Assembly (NCBI GenBank): GCA_963920665.1
Contig: OY987267.1
Location: 1,364,001-1,428,000, forward strand
DNA from: Straminergon stramineum
Taxonomy: Eukaryota > Streptophyta > Bryopsida > Hypnales > Calliergonaceae
Direction of reading: 5' to 3'
DNA length: 64,000 nt
Shown here: positions 1-12,300 of the stretch, piece by piece
Numbering within the stretch: position 1 is the first letter of the stretch
How the letters are laid out: every line of letters starts with the position of its first letter
Made by a program: the position numbers and the translations under genes
Notes under the pieces: model-generated
The model's database searches: none
What the model was told of the DNA's origin: nothing
Seen by the model: only the letters and a program-made list of their open reading frames with translations

Positions 1-330
1 TCCAATAAATAACATTTTGTCTCAAAAACTTTGAAAAGTCTCAATATAACGAATATAGCCTTACTAAGGCCATATTCGTTATGTTAAGACCTTTTGTAGT
101 CTCAGTTTTATTCTCAACTCGAAGATAAACCGTTTTATCTCTTTACTAATATTTTTTTATAAATAGATAACAACACCAACTTTTAGAATTTCATTATAGG
201 ATCACTATTTGAGCATTATTTATTTTTGATTTCAATTCCTAATTTTTTAAATAAATTTTCCAATAACTAACATTTTATCTCAAAATCTATGAAAAGTCTC
301 AATATAACAAATATGGCCTTGAACGTCGAA
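1..330. repeat. Direct repeat, period about 258 bp, with a short hairpin
   Basis: The motif beginning CCAATAA.TAACATTTT at position 2 recurs at position 260, followed in both copies by TCTCAAAA and AAAGTCTCAATATAAC. Copy 1 contains a short inverted repeat at about 48-82 (arms AACGAATATAGCC and GGCCATATTCGTT, one mismatch). The sequence is AT-rich and no coding potential is seen. The array is probably cut by the left window edge. Confidence 0.6.
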
Positions 331-2860
331 ACTCTCACAAGTCACGAATCATGCGAATTCAATTCTGATCTCTATACATCACATGGAGTAACGCCATGGC
401 ACCGGCAGCGATTCTCATCATCCGAGAGACTTCGACTGAAAGAAAGGAAGGGAAATTAAGGGAGTAGTCCACTCTGATGCCTGCGGCCAGTTGTCAACGT
501 CCTTTAACATATCAACCCAGAAAGAAGCATGGCACTTACAACTGCACCGGGAGGTGGGAGCCCCAATAACTGCGAGGGAAAAGATATGATCCTTGGGTGT
601 AACTGAAAACGATGGGATTCATTAGAAGTACTGTAATCTTACACGAGTTTAATTTGCAAGCTCTTGGTGACAGGACTGGACTAATGGCAATGATTGGTGA
701 CTACTGTTGTGTATCCAGTCAGGCTATGAATTTTGAACTTTGAAGTTCTCCAAAAATCATGCAAATTATGTTACTTGAGATACCTTCTAATCTGAGATTC
801 CTTTTCAGATAGGGGACATGACCCAACTCGCCCATTCATTCAATCGCACTGTCACAGTCATCGAGGTTGTCAAAGCCACAGACATCAGTGCTCCTTCTTT
901 AGACCTCAGAATCACATATCATGAGCAGACCTGCCAAGAAGAAGTATGTTGCACTCGTCTAGCCCAAGCGAAGCCAAGTTTGCAAGGCACCCCAGCTCCT
1001 CACTTTCCTCCATTCTCTGGCTTGCTGGGCGGCCGGATCCAACCCCAATTTCGTCAGTTTCGCCATTACAGCTCGCTCGTGTTGGATGCCACAGGATCGA
1101 AACATAACCTATGAGGCAACCCCCCTGGCCTACATGGCCACTGCCTTGCGCTCTCCACCTCTCGCAATTCTGACCCACACAGCATCACAACGTCATCGAT
1201 CAGTCAGTTCTGGTTTGCTCTCGTACGATATTAATCTGACTACATTCGCAAGTACCAGCTCAGTGATGCCCCACTTTTCCCCTCTAAACCCTAGAACCAT
1301 AATACCACGCCCTGGCCACACATCCTCCCCGCATTCCCAACGCCATCGATCATTACTTGTGACATGCTACTCGTCCATGTCGCCACCACCACTCCCATGA
1401 ATAGGTGACGTGTTCCCACATCATTATGAATATACAAATTCAAAAGCACCTGCATCTGTCCCCCATGAGATGACAGGAATCTCTCCAACACTCCTTCGTT
1501 CTGGTCCTTTGTGAAGCTGCAGCTCCAGAACATCCACGATTACTTCTCGATCCAGGAACAAGCTAAAACAGCCAGAAACATGCCTTGTCCCCACGACCAT
1601 CACTACACTAATAATAATGATATTTTGTGGAACCACACTTCTTGATTTTGAAATGCAATTTAAGTTTTTACTTTTGATGAATATTTTTACAGATATCTAT
1701 ACTATTCAAAGAGGGGGATCTTTGTTAACATGAATAGTTGGTAAAAATATTCATCAAAAGCTTGTAAACAACAACAAACAAGGAGCGCTAGACTTCGACA
1801 ACGCACCTGCAAGTGCTGTGTACTAGTGTACCTCCAGGGTTCAGTAATCTGAATCCATTGCGCAAGAGACGCAGCTGCACATCCCACAGGACCGACGTGT
1901 ATGATGGCTTCTTGGTTAACGAAGAGCAAAAACGGGTTTAAAAATCCTCGACATTTTCAAAAATAATTTACCAAGTGCAAGGCTAGTTCTCTAGTATAGA
2001 AATCTCATGACAGAGAAGCTGCGTACCACGCTCTTTGTGTTTACCTGAGGAGAGGCGATAGAAGCAATACGTTCTCCGTTCCAAAAACCTCTCTCGAAGG
2101 TTTACCAACCCCATTGTTCGTACTTGGTAATGTGTTTCAATGAACCGTCGTGGGTGCACTCTGCATCCACCAACACCTATTCTTGTGCAGGGAAGAATTA
2201 GGATTTGAAATCAATGTGCTAACTATAACAGATACTGCAACCCAGTTCGCGACTACCAATTAATTTCAACGGACGTACCGTCATCATCTATGACCGCTAA
2301 GATAGTCATCGAACGAGAGTCAGAGAATTAGCTACAATGCGGCGACGACAGGAGATATCACCTCACAGGAAAAGAAGCGAGGAGACAAAATTTATAACAT
2401 TCGAGGCTTGTGCACTAGGAGATTAATTATCACCTTGTTATAACCACGTACAAAAGGACGTGATCTGGGAGCTTCTGCAAATTTGAGCCACATCTGCCAC
2501 ACTAATGCCCACTACGCCAGAATCAACACCATAGAAGGAAAGCTCCGGTGCATGGTCTTCCCCAACTTGGTAAGGTATGCCGAGATACTTGGCTCTTTTT
2601 GCTGCACGCTTTTCTTTTCGCCTTCTTCCTGATCTCCACTCTCCATACAACGTTGTTGCCTCAACCCTCGCGCTCTTGCGGAAGTCGCCTGCACTAAGGG
2701 CAGCAAATTGGCAGTGCACTCAATGTGATGACAGTTCCATAGACTCGAAATTCCAATTCTCCACTCACTGCATGTCCACTATACATTCTCTCCTCAGGTG
2801 ACCAAAAATATTATATTGGGAAAATAAATCTTTGCTCAGTTCCCGAGCGTTATGCACCCG
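330..2860. other. Moderately GC-rich stretch, no assignable gene
   Basis: Base composition is nearer to the gene islands of this window than to the AT-rich intergenic DNA, but open frames on both strands are short (under about 105 codons) and none shows a recognisable domain. A minus-strand frame at 2,438-2,719 has a basic stretch (GRRRKEKRAAKRAK) followed by a hydrophilic segment and might be an exon of an unrecognised or decayed gene. I cannot support a gene model. Confidence 0.3.
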
Positions 2861-2864
2861 CATT

Positions 2865-3032
2865 CACAGGGAGATCGGGAGGGTGAAACCGGGGGGGTAT
2901 AATATTTCAGTGTGTAACTTTAACACACACACCCCTCAAACTTACTGAAAATCAGTAAGTTTGGGGGGGGGGGTATAGTTACACACTGAAATATTATACC
3001 CCACCCGGTTTCACCCTCCCGGTCTCCCTGTG
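2865..3032. mobile_element. Near-perfect palindromic MITE / hairpin, 168 bp
   Basis: The whole 168 bp reads as an inverted repeat centred near 2,949. The left end is CACAGGGAGATCGGGAGGG and the right end the complement of CACAGGGAGACCGGGAGGG. The arms share GGTATAATATTTCAGTGTGTAAC and close on CTTACTGA/TCAGTAAG. The main arm differences are in length-variable poly-C/poly-G tracts. A half copy starting with the same terminus lies at 17,101, showing a dispersed family. The terminus does not match a plant superfamily I can name. Transcription from either side would give a long hairpin RNA. Confidence 0.85.
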
Positions 3033-3930
3033 ATTAAGAGTCTTCGCTGTGACCAGGAGCATCGTCCTCTTCAGATTCGTCGTCTGCATGGCAGTGATCA
3101 CCGCCAACATGTGTCGAACAAGACTTGTTCACACCAGTCAGTGGCAGAATGGAAAAGGTTGTTCCATCTTCCAAGTCAAGGCGAGCTCATCTTCCAAGAC
3201 CATACTTTTGCACCATAGTGCGACAGGCAGCTAAACGAGGTCGAGCAATGTCGACCGCAGTGAGTGACCTAGAATCCGGGCCTGCGACATACATACATAG
3301 AGTCAATCGACAGCGTCCGCCCACATGATCGATCAGAATTCTCTGAAGCGTCGACTGGAGCAGATCATGCAGAGCATATCTTTCAAATTTCAAATCATAT
3401 ATAGTTCATTTATCGGCATTGCTACACAGCCTGGAGCAAAATGCACAGGACCGACACCCATCGAGCACAGCACAGAGATCAAGCACATGATCCACGGATT
3501 TAATCTCCAAACCTGCGACCGCAGCACACGACCCTGCATCCATGCCATCCCATACAACTGATTCCCCAGGAACCAGAAATTCGACTGTCACCGTGTCGAA
3601 AGCGACAGTTGGCAAAACGCCATCAATAATGGACAAACAGCAGCCACTGCAGACGTGAACAACTCTGGAGGGTTCATAAGTCAAAAGGGAACCGAGAGGA
3701 GCACCTTTCCCTGTTGGTAGGCCTGCGTGCTCGCAATCTGAGCCTCAGGTGTCAAACTGAAGAATTTCGGAAGCCATGCCAACGGGGAAAGTTTCAGCCC
3801 GAACTCTTCTTCGATGGCTGCAATTTCGGAACAAGCTTGTGGCAGTTTCACCCTGCGCACAGCAGGAATTGAATAGCGGCCAGGGTTACACTTCAATAGA
3901 CACACAATGACAAGGATCATTAACATCCTT
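3033..3930 (-). other. Possible exon fragments of an unrecognised gene
   Basis: Minus-strand frames look more protein-like than their surroundings. At 3,902-3,690 a frame contains AIEEEFGLKLSPLAWLPKFF and ends at a plausible donor (CAGGGAAAG then GTGCTCC). A frame at 3,684-3,406 contains TVTVEFLVPGESVVWDGMDA. A frame near 3,200-3,035 ends in an acidic tail (DDESEEDDAPGHSEDS then stop). I recognise no family and could not join them into one reading frame. They may be exons of a real gene, a decayed gene or chance frames. Confidence 0.25.
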
Positions 3931-5696
3931 CCTCAAGAATTCATACAAAGATTTCATATTATGAAGTCAATGTATGAGACAGTATATTTGAGTTCTCAAA
4001 AAAATCAAAGTGAGCTTCATACACTACCACAATTGTAGTCAGTGGTGGATTTTTAGGCAACCAAATAATGAAATAATTACGGGATTGTGATTTTTAGTGT
4101 TAAATGGTCAAGTTAGTTGTGTATAATGAGTATGTTGCAAGTACGTAATACTAATCGGCCATTACATTATTGAAATTTATCCTCTTTAGTCATTGGTTAC
4201 TGTATGGTTAATTTGAATGGATTTATATCAGTATGTTGCAAATCCACAATGCTAATTGCTCATTATATTACTAAACATTTGTCATCTTTGATCACTTGAT
4301 ACTAATTGGTCAAAGGGATTGATGATCATCATGGTCTCCAACATTGTCTTAGAAAATGTTTTGCTCCTTAAAAAATCATTAATATTTCTACGAAGGGCCA
4401 AAAAATACAAATAAAATGACTTAGTCAAATTTGATTTGTCTCTTCCTCTTTACTCAAAGGAAAATGTACTAAAAAATGTCTTGAGGGGGGTCATACACTT
4501 CACAAACAGGAGATTAGATATGTAAAATAAGGCTTAACAAACACCTCATTTCATACAAATTACAAAGTAAAAAAAAGAGATAGCAAGATCTGGTTGGTGG
4601 TACTTAGATAACTTACCACCAACCATTAGATGAGGGTTCAAACCCAAAGCTTGAAATAAAATATTTTTTATTTTTAGTTAAGAATGTCTTTTGAGAATGC
4701 TGGGACATGGCAAAAATTGCTTGAATTGACATGGTGAAAATTGCTTGAATTGACATGGTGGACGGTATCTTTTAAGAATGGTGAAAAGACATGCAAAAAT
4801 TGAATGAATTAACAGAATGTAGGAATTGAGTAAAGGTATTTTAAAGCATATCCTAGTTGTTAGTTTTTTCTTAACTCCTAAAGTCACAGGGCTTTTTTTC
4901 ATCAAACAAGACGTGTGGCCCCTATAGAATCACCTACAAAATTGTATATTTAAGAAAGTTGGATCCAAACCTTTTTTTTTACTTTTTGAGAAAGTGCCAA
5001 GTTGGCAATTATTTAAAATTTGGTGAAGTATTGTATTTCTACATTCATCCATCTTTTGGACCAAAAAATACTTTTCAATCATATTCATGCACTTTTTCAA
5101 TCCAAATTTGGAAAATTCATCCACATTTTAAATTAAAATGGTAAAATTTTGGCAAAAAAAGATTACTTTTTTTTGGCAAAAAGTAGACATTTATTTTGGA
5201 ATGGTGCAATCTAGCCCCGTGGTGCCAAAAAAAAAGGGTTGGTTGGATCTATTATTAAGATCATTATTTTTATAAATAATATTTATCTCTAAAACATTGA
5301 AAATAGCTATATAGGTGCAGCAATATTGATTGTCAAGTGGCGTAGCCTTGTTCCATCTATAGGCCGCTTATTGATTGGATGGTAATAATTATGTATTTTG
5401 GATATGTAAATTTTTAGGAACTTTATGCTTTCATATTAAGTATTTCATATGTATATTCATAAGTGTATTAAGATATTTTTCATGTAGCAATTATGTACCA
5501 AGTAGTTGACCTTGTGAAAACAAATAACAATTTGTCAAATGTTGGGTTGAGGAGTATGTGTCATTGTCATTTTTTTGAGTAAAAGTTGTAGATTTTGAAT
5601 GGTTGTATTCGGAGCATTGTTCTTTCTCCAACTAAATTCACACCTCGTAAACATAACTCACTAAGTATAATAACATAACTCACTAAATTATTTGAG
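3931..5696. other. AT-rich intergenic DNA
   Basis: No frame is protein-like. A short inverted repeat (TTGGTGGTA...TACCACCAA) at about 4,591-4,619 is followed by GGGTTCAAACCC at 4,633, which resembles a pol III B box (tRNA/SINE type), but I could not fold a tRNA around it and see no clear A box. Otherwise only simple AT-rich sequence is seen. Confidence 0.4.
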
Positions 5697-5701
5697 GGAT
5701 G

Positions 5702-6431
5702 ATTGCAAGAAACACCTATCCTATTTTGCCTCACACATTGCATATTGATATGATTTTTGGCGATAACTTTTGTATTTTGACTCCAAATGACTTAAGAGTT
5801 AAGATTTATAGGGAAGGTACTCATGACTATTATAGACCTTTCTTAATTTTTTTGGGATTTCAAAAATAATATACTATCCAAAAATAGAGCCCAATTCAAT
5901 GTCATACTTGCCAATTTGGAGGGTTTTAGTACTACTTAGAACCCAAATAAACGAATTTTGAGCTGAAATTTTGAAGAGATGGTCTTCTAGTAGACTTATA
6001 GCTAATGGTCGAAGGAATTTTAAAAATAAGTAATTTTATGTAGTGTGGAAGTCTACAAAGTGAGCTTCTTTTTGCTTGCATTCTGAAACATATAAAATAT
6101 TATTTTGGTGGTTCTTTTGGTGAATGGCGATCTCCATAGAGTTGTTACAAATGGAGAATTTTTCTTTTGTGTATTTTTAAATTTTTACTATTTTTCCCTA
6201 ATTAAAACATCAAGGTATGTATTTTCTTAAGATTTGGCACTTTTTTAGTTCTCCTACTTAGAGAATTTTTCTATGCAATTCCTTCCATGGATACCTTTAT
6301 CGTAAAGGTATATACATTATTCATATTTTTTAATTTTTTAAAAATTAGTTTTCTAATTGTAAAGTACTTCCAAAAAAATCATGAGTACTATTGAAAACGC
6401 AACAAATAGGACAGGTGTTTCTTGCAATTAC
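5702..6431. mobile_element. TIR element, TTGCAAGAAA family, copy 1 (about 730 bp)
   Basis: The left end (5,702-5,729, TTGCAAGAAACACCTATCC) is matched by an inverted right end at 6,402-6,431 (complement TTGCAAGAAACACCTGTCC), and similarity extends into AGGGTAATTGC at the outer edge. The interior is AT-rich with no transposase. An internal stretch at about 5,870-6,040 is homologous to 6,795-6,965 in a neighbouring truncated copy. It is a non-autonomous DNA element of unassigned superfamily. Confidence 0.7.
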
Positions 6432-6440
6432 CCTGAGGGT

Positions 6441-6676
6441 TGCTATTATGTGAGCATAGGAGTGTGAATTCATGAGCTTAGAATACTACACACCTATGTA
6501 ATAGGGGTATATATTATAGAAACCGTCTGTAATTATAGAGTATATATGTTACAAATATCCATATTATAGGTGTTTATGATACATACACCTTCTATAATGT
6601 AGGGTATCTATATTATAGGTACCTATATTGTAAGCTCAATGCTCACAAGCTCACATTTTTAGGCTCACATACTAGC
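6441..6676. mobile_element. TIR element, GAGCCTA family, copy 1 (236 bp)
   Basis: The left end TGCTATTATGTGAGCATAGG is matched by an inverted right end whose complement reads TGCTAGTATGTGAGCCTAAA, with similarity over about 36 bp. The interior consists of TATTATAGGTACC-like short repeats. The same termini and interior recur at 50,165-50,393 and 50,845-51,347. It has no coding capacity, so it is a MITE-like element. It sits directly between two copies of the TTGCAAGAAA family. Confidence 0.75.
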
Positions 6677-6724
6677 ACCATTGAATATAATTTATGATCA
6701 CATGGCCTCAAGTTTTTAGATTCA

Positions 6725-7094
6725 CTAGACAAAACTAATCATAATGATTCAAGATTCATAAAGGTAAGGTACCTTGGTAAATTTTTTTCACCTTTTCAAA
6801 AAAATCTATTGTCCAAAAATAGCTTGCAATTTTTGTCACACTTGCCAATTTAATGAGGTAATATTTTGTACCCAAAAATATGAATTTGGTACTGAAATTT
6901 GGAGAAGCTAGTCTTCTAATAGACTTATGGCTATTGTCCAAAGGAAAAGTAGAAAATAATCAACTATATAAATATTTTCCATATTATTAAAATTTAACAA
7001 AAATTGTTTTTTCAATTTTACAATATTGCAGAAAACTAAGGATGAATATTGTGGAAACTCAACAACCTCATCAAGTGTTTCTTGCAAATCACCC
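6725..7094. mobile_element. Truncated TTGCAAGAAA-family copy
   Basis: The right terminus is present at 7,074-7,094 (AAGTGTTTCTTGCAAATCACC). The internal region at 6,795-6,965 aligns with 5,870-6,040 of the intact copy (shared CTTGCCAATTT, GTCTTCTA.TAGACTTAT). No matching left terminus was found, so the left side is truncated or rearranged, possibly around the neighbouring 236-bp element. Confidence 0.6.
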
Positions 7095-7099
7095 AATAA

Positions 7100-8960
7100 T
7101 CTAGCCTTGATACTCTTTCATGGATTTTTCATGCTCTTCTTTCATCCTGTAAGTATCTCAAGATCATTGTGTTGCTTTTTTTAGCTTTTGACCTAGCCTT
7201 TGCAGTTTGCCTTCCAAATGTTGGCACATTTGGAAATTAGAAGATGACTTAATTAGGAGATTGAATCAAGATATGAAACCTTGGACTCATTACATGGGGT
7301 GAGGTTTTCTCTTGAGGCTTGCTCATGCTTGGAACAATGATCATACATTAAAAAAAATGACCTAGAGCAATGCAAGTAAATATTCCTATGGCATTATAGG
7401 TAACCTCTAAATGCCCGAGGTACCAAATATTGGTCTTGACAAAAATTTTAAGTTAAATAAAACCTTACTAAGTTACTATTTTCCAAATATAATATTTTTG
7501 AAAAATTCTTTTTGAAGTTTCGTTTTAGCATCGAAAATTTGATTTTAAAAATTAATGATTATGATTGTTCTATTCAAGATTTTGTGCACAAGAATCTATT
7601 GCAAACCTCAATTTTCTAGTGTTGAGGGCTCTTGGAAATGAGCCTCAAATACACTAGATCTTGGAGAAAAAATCACATCAGAAATTCATTAAAAAAAATT
7701 ATATTGTAGCTATTAAGAAGCCATAAATTGATTGGGGTTATAAATATTATGCCCTTTAACCTCATTTTTTTTGTTGAACAATTTTTGAGGTTTGGCATGT
7801 GAAAGAAGGATTGAAAGACTTCAAATCACTTTCACAATTTTAAATCCCTCATGATCAAACATTACAATCTTTCAATCAATGAATGACATTGTTTTATTTT
7901 TTTCCCCATGTGATCTTTACCATGTCAAGTTTGAATTTGTATGCTTGTAATTCCAAAAGAATTGACAAAACTTATAATTATGTTCTCTTTTTGTTCAATT
8001 TAGAGCAAATTCCAAGAAGGTCAAAAAAGGCCTTCGGCATTTAAGGGTTAACCCCTAAAGGACCAAACAGTGTTTTTCTGGCAACATGGTGATTTAGGGC
8101 AACTCATTGTTAGTGGTTCAATACATAAAATAATTCATTTTTTCAATTAAAATTTAATATTTGTGCATTATGATGCCTACAAATCTCCAAATTTTAGCAT
8201 TTTTTCTCACTTCTATGAATAGGTCCAAAAAATTGTAATTTAAAAAGAAACTCATTAGGAATATACATTTTGATCTCATTGAGGTGCAAGATTTTTTTTT
8301 CATGTTAATTAGGGTCTTCTTAATTGATCAAAATGAATGAATTAGACAAACTTTGGAGGTTTTAGACCAAAATCACCTAATTAGTGTATCCAAAAAGTGA
8401 TAACCCAAGTTGACCATTGCCATAAGATTAAAATATTTTTTTTTTTTAAATTAAGAAGGAATAAAAAAGATAATAAAAATAATAGAGAAAGAAGAAGCAT
8501 TTTTGTATGCATCATTTTCCTAATTTGTGATGAATGACATCAAATCCCGAGTGAAACACACTTGGAATTTTCTATTACTACCAACCCCTAATTGCCACAT
8601 GTACACTTGCTTGTGAAAAGGATATTTAGTCCATCAACTCTGTTGCATGTCCGAGTATCCCTTAAGTCATCTTGTAGTCATGCCAAAGTCAAGGTAAATT
8701 ATAGTCTATGACAACTACAGACTCATTCATGACTGTGTCTACGGTGGAATTCTATCCTGCCACATTAGAACGTCTCTGACACTATGAACAGAAGGGGGCG
8801 GTTGAAATTGCCCCCCGTCAATGGGGTCATCCTACAGTTGTGAATGTGACTACACCCTAACTTGAATGCTATAGACACACATACAATGGTGCAATTAGGG
8901 AGTTGTAGTCACTCTGAAGTCACATTTTCTGTGGAGTCATTCTTTCGCAATCACATATTT
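7100..8960. other. AT-rich intergenic DNA with dispersed-repeat traces
   Basis: No protein-like frame. At about 7,998-8,066 a segment beginning AGCAAATTCCAAGAAG and running to GGGTTAACCCCTAAAGGACC is homologous to about 16,273-16,325, and its second half to about 41,805-41,850, marking an interspersed non-coding repeat family. Confidence 0.45.
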
Positions 8961-8963
8961 GGC

Positions 8964-8979
8964 CATTTTCTTGTAGTGA
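8964..8979 (+). mobile_element. CACTA-type right terminus, orphan
   Basis: The sequence TTTTCTTGTAGTG ends at 8,979 and is the complement of the CACTACAAGAAAA terminus of plant CACTA (En/Spm) elements. Upstream DNA contains repeated GTGACTACA / GTAGTCAC words that could be subterminal repeats. I did not find the matching left end within a short distance, so this is a probable decayed or larger element. Confidence 0.4.
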
Positions 8980-9153
8980 AAGAAGTTTGGGTAATACAAG
9001 TTGCTCCTTACTTTGATCAACCGTTAAAGGCGAAGCCATTTTCCAATTTCATCTAATACAAACAAAGTTGTTTAAATTGGATGTAATTCACATTTCATTT
9101 TTAGATTACAGATGTCATTTTTCTTTGTGCATGTAATCGAAAAAAATTCTAAT

Positions 9154-9380
9154 CTTCCTAATGCACAACCAATAATGGACTCATTTTGGAGGTTTAGGTT
9201 TGCTTCCAACATATGCTAGGGATTTTGTGCTGAAATTTTTTTGCCTTCCTAATGCACAACCATTAACAACTATGGTTTTTTTAATTTTAGTTTGCTTACA
9301 CCATATGCTAGGGATTTGATGAAATGTTGAAATTTTCTTGTCTTTCTAATGCATAGCCATTAATGGTTGCTGGGTTGAAT
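9154..9380. repeat. Short tandem array, units of about 91-97 bp, 2.3 copies
   Basis: CTTCCTAATGCACAACC starts at 9,154 and 9,245, and a diverged CTTTCTAATGCATAGCC starts at 9,342. Each is followed by a T-rich spacer and CATATGCTAGGGATTT. No coding capacity is seen. Confidence 0.65.
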
Positions 9381-9399
9381 TGTGTATTGTGGAATACGT

Positions 9400-12300
9400 A
9401 TACACAAACTAGAATTTTTTTAATCTTGATTTTGATATTGTCAACATCATTTCAAAGATGTTGGTACAATGAGATCAAGAAGCACAAAAATTAGATGTTG
9501 TATGTCAACCTCTTTGTGAAGATCACTTTGAGTTACAATTGCTTGGCTTTTTGAAGAAAGAGACTATGAACACTTCTTCTCGTCTTAAGCAGTTTAGGTA
9601 TCAACCATAGGTAAAATCAATAATCAATATTCCTTTATGTCATATGATTTTTTTTGCAAGTTATAAGTCCTTTTTTTGAAGAATGATGTCCTAAATCTAG
9701 CTACACACTTAGTTGTGGTTACATGGAAGAAAATGGAGTTTTCTATGTGACCTTGGTGAACAATGAAGAAAACAATAGATGTCACAGATGATATTATTAA
9801 AATATGGAGTGTCAATTGAGTGTGGGCAAATAGCCAAATATTGCATTTTAGAAAGAATCATAAAATAATGAATATCTCAAAGTTTTCTCTGGCAAGATGT
9901 TTAGTGTAGAAGATGGCAACCACCATTTGCAAGCATAGTTGCCTAATATCAACTAAGATCAAGCAAACAACATTATGTGGTATTATATTGTTGAAAGTAT
10001 TGTTTTGGAGGTTAAGGGGGATGTTGCAATTAAGTTGGCAACATTTTATAAAGTCAATTGATAATCCCTTTAGTTTCTTTATCAATTTTCATTTGACTTC
10101 TTAGTCTCTAAAGCTTGTTTGGTTTGAACCATTGTAATTGTTACTATTACTCAATCACCTATTTTTGGTGAATGTTCAGTTGTTCACTTTATATATTTTA
10201 ATATAGTAAATCTTATTTTGCCAAGAAAAAACAAAAATCCCATGTTTCTATAAATCTTGTTCACAAACTTTATTGCATTCAAAGTATTATTGGACACTTG
10301 CTATCATATTTTGAAAAACTTGTATCCAAAGAGGATCTTGCTACAACTAAAGCCAAGAAGATGTCAAAACAAAGGATTTGGTTCACTTTGACTATTGAGG
10401 CTTTAAATGCCAAGGTCTTATATTAGAATCATTTCATATTTGTTTTCAATTCTTAGGTCTTTCTTTTGTTCTTGTTGTTAATTTGATTTTATATTATCTT
10501 GTTCCACTATACATAATATTTGTCATCATGTGCAAAATTTATACTTATTCTCTTGTCTTATTCTTCAAATTGGATTTGCCCATGTATGATGTGGAAACAT
10601 CCTATTTGGTGGCCTTAAACTTCAACCTATACCCAAATTAAACAATAAATCATGAGCCTTGAATTACACTACACCACTAAAATTCATAAAATATCAAAAA
10701 GCATAATTTAACTTGGAATCCACCAAAACTACTACCATTAGATTCATTATTTATACACTCTATTTTTTAGAAATGATTTTTATTTTTAGGAAAAATAAAA
10801 TTTGAGAAAAGAAAACTTTAAAAAGGAAGGACATTGACTAGAAAACTTGTAATTTAGGTTATTAGGGGTTGATACATTTATTTGGTGTATAATGTATGAC
10901 TACTATGTTTGTTTTAAATATTCAATGTCCAAGATTTTTTATTTTATTTAAAAGTATAGTTATAAAAATAAAATAAAATAGGTGGACCATTTTCATCATT
11001 TAAATTTACATGAAGACCCATGATGAAGACTACATTGATCACTTAATCATTCAAATTACAGCATTGTTTATGATTTAGTGCTTGTAATGTCTACTACCTT
11101 TGCTTGTCACTAGATTTCTGTCCGACCTCTATGACCCACTTTTATTACTCCTTTTATTTTAGACTTTGTATACTAAACCCTATGATGGTGTTATGATATA
11201 TTGCAGTTACATTTATATGCTTCATAGTGAGACATCCTAAACCACTATACCTATTTTCATCATGCATTTGCTTACACACACTATCTATTTTGACTATATT
11301 TCAATTTTTTGGTACAAAATCACATAGTAGTATATTCATTTGTATTATAGATCCTTACATATTATTCCATAATCATAGGTCCCTAATGGATTTACAAACC
11401 CTAAATGAAAAAAAAATGGAGGTTCGCAAGCACATACTCACAAGCTCACATACTACCACCCCCGTTTTTTGACGAGCATTGTTGTCACTTGTGTGTGCAT
11501 GCTTTCTTATCTACATAATGGATTTCTAATGGGTTATTAATAAAATGAAGTATAAAAAATCAATATATGAATTTAATATTTATTTTTTGAAACAGAAATT
11601 TTTTGTAATAGCAATTGGTAATGACCTCAATGATACCCACCGCTATTTATCTTCCTAATAGAAGTGATCTTCATGATATTATAATGTGAACATTCAAATT
11701 CCTATAATTTAGAAATTAGTCTAAAATATTGTTGAAATTATGTTATTGCATAGTTGGAAAAGAGGTTACTAAAATCAATTTCCTTGCATATGGTAGTCTA
11801 TTATTTTCATTCTTGATTTCCTAGTTTCATAATTATAGCCATGTAAGAATAATAGTGAAAGCTACTTATATTCTGATAGGAAAAGAGGAATATTAGGAAT
11901 TTGCAATTTTCTGTTCCCCAATTGTGGCCATACATATGCCATGTTTTCATAGTGTGTTTGTTGTAGAAGGTGGACTACTTTAACCACCACCCAACTGATG
12001 AGGAGCTTGAGTATGGCAAAATGAACAAGTGGTTGTCCCTCATAGAAAAGAGGACAACCTCAAAGAAAATGTTGGATCTATGCAAAGACAAAAAAAGAAT
12101 TTCCAGAAGAAATAACTCCAAATCTACCCCCACAAATCCATCAAGATGCAATCTAAGAAGCCCATCCTCTAGCACTGATACTACTAGCTAAAGAACTTCC
12201 TCAAATTCTAGCAGTAATGGTGATACTTCTACCAAATTGGAGGAGGAATAGGTGCATATCAACCATTAATTTTTTTGTCTATTATGGTTGACTATGAAGT

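Noticed and set aside
2865..3032. Assembly artefact explaining the perfect palindrome
   Set aside because: Arms differ at several positions and an independent half copy exists at 17,101, which argues for a real element.
4585..4645. tRNA-like stretch with GGTTCAAACCC
   Set aside because: Only a B-box-like word and an unrelated short inverted repeat; no cloverleaf could be drawn.
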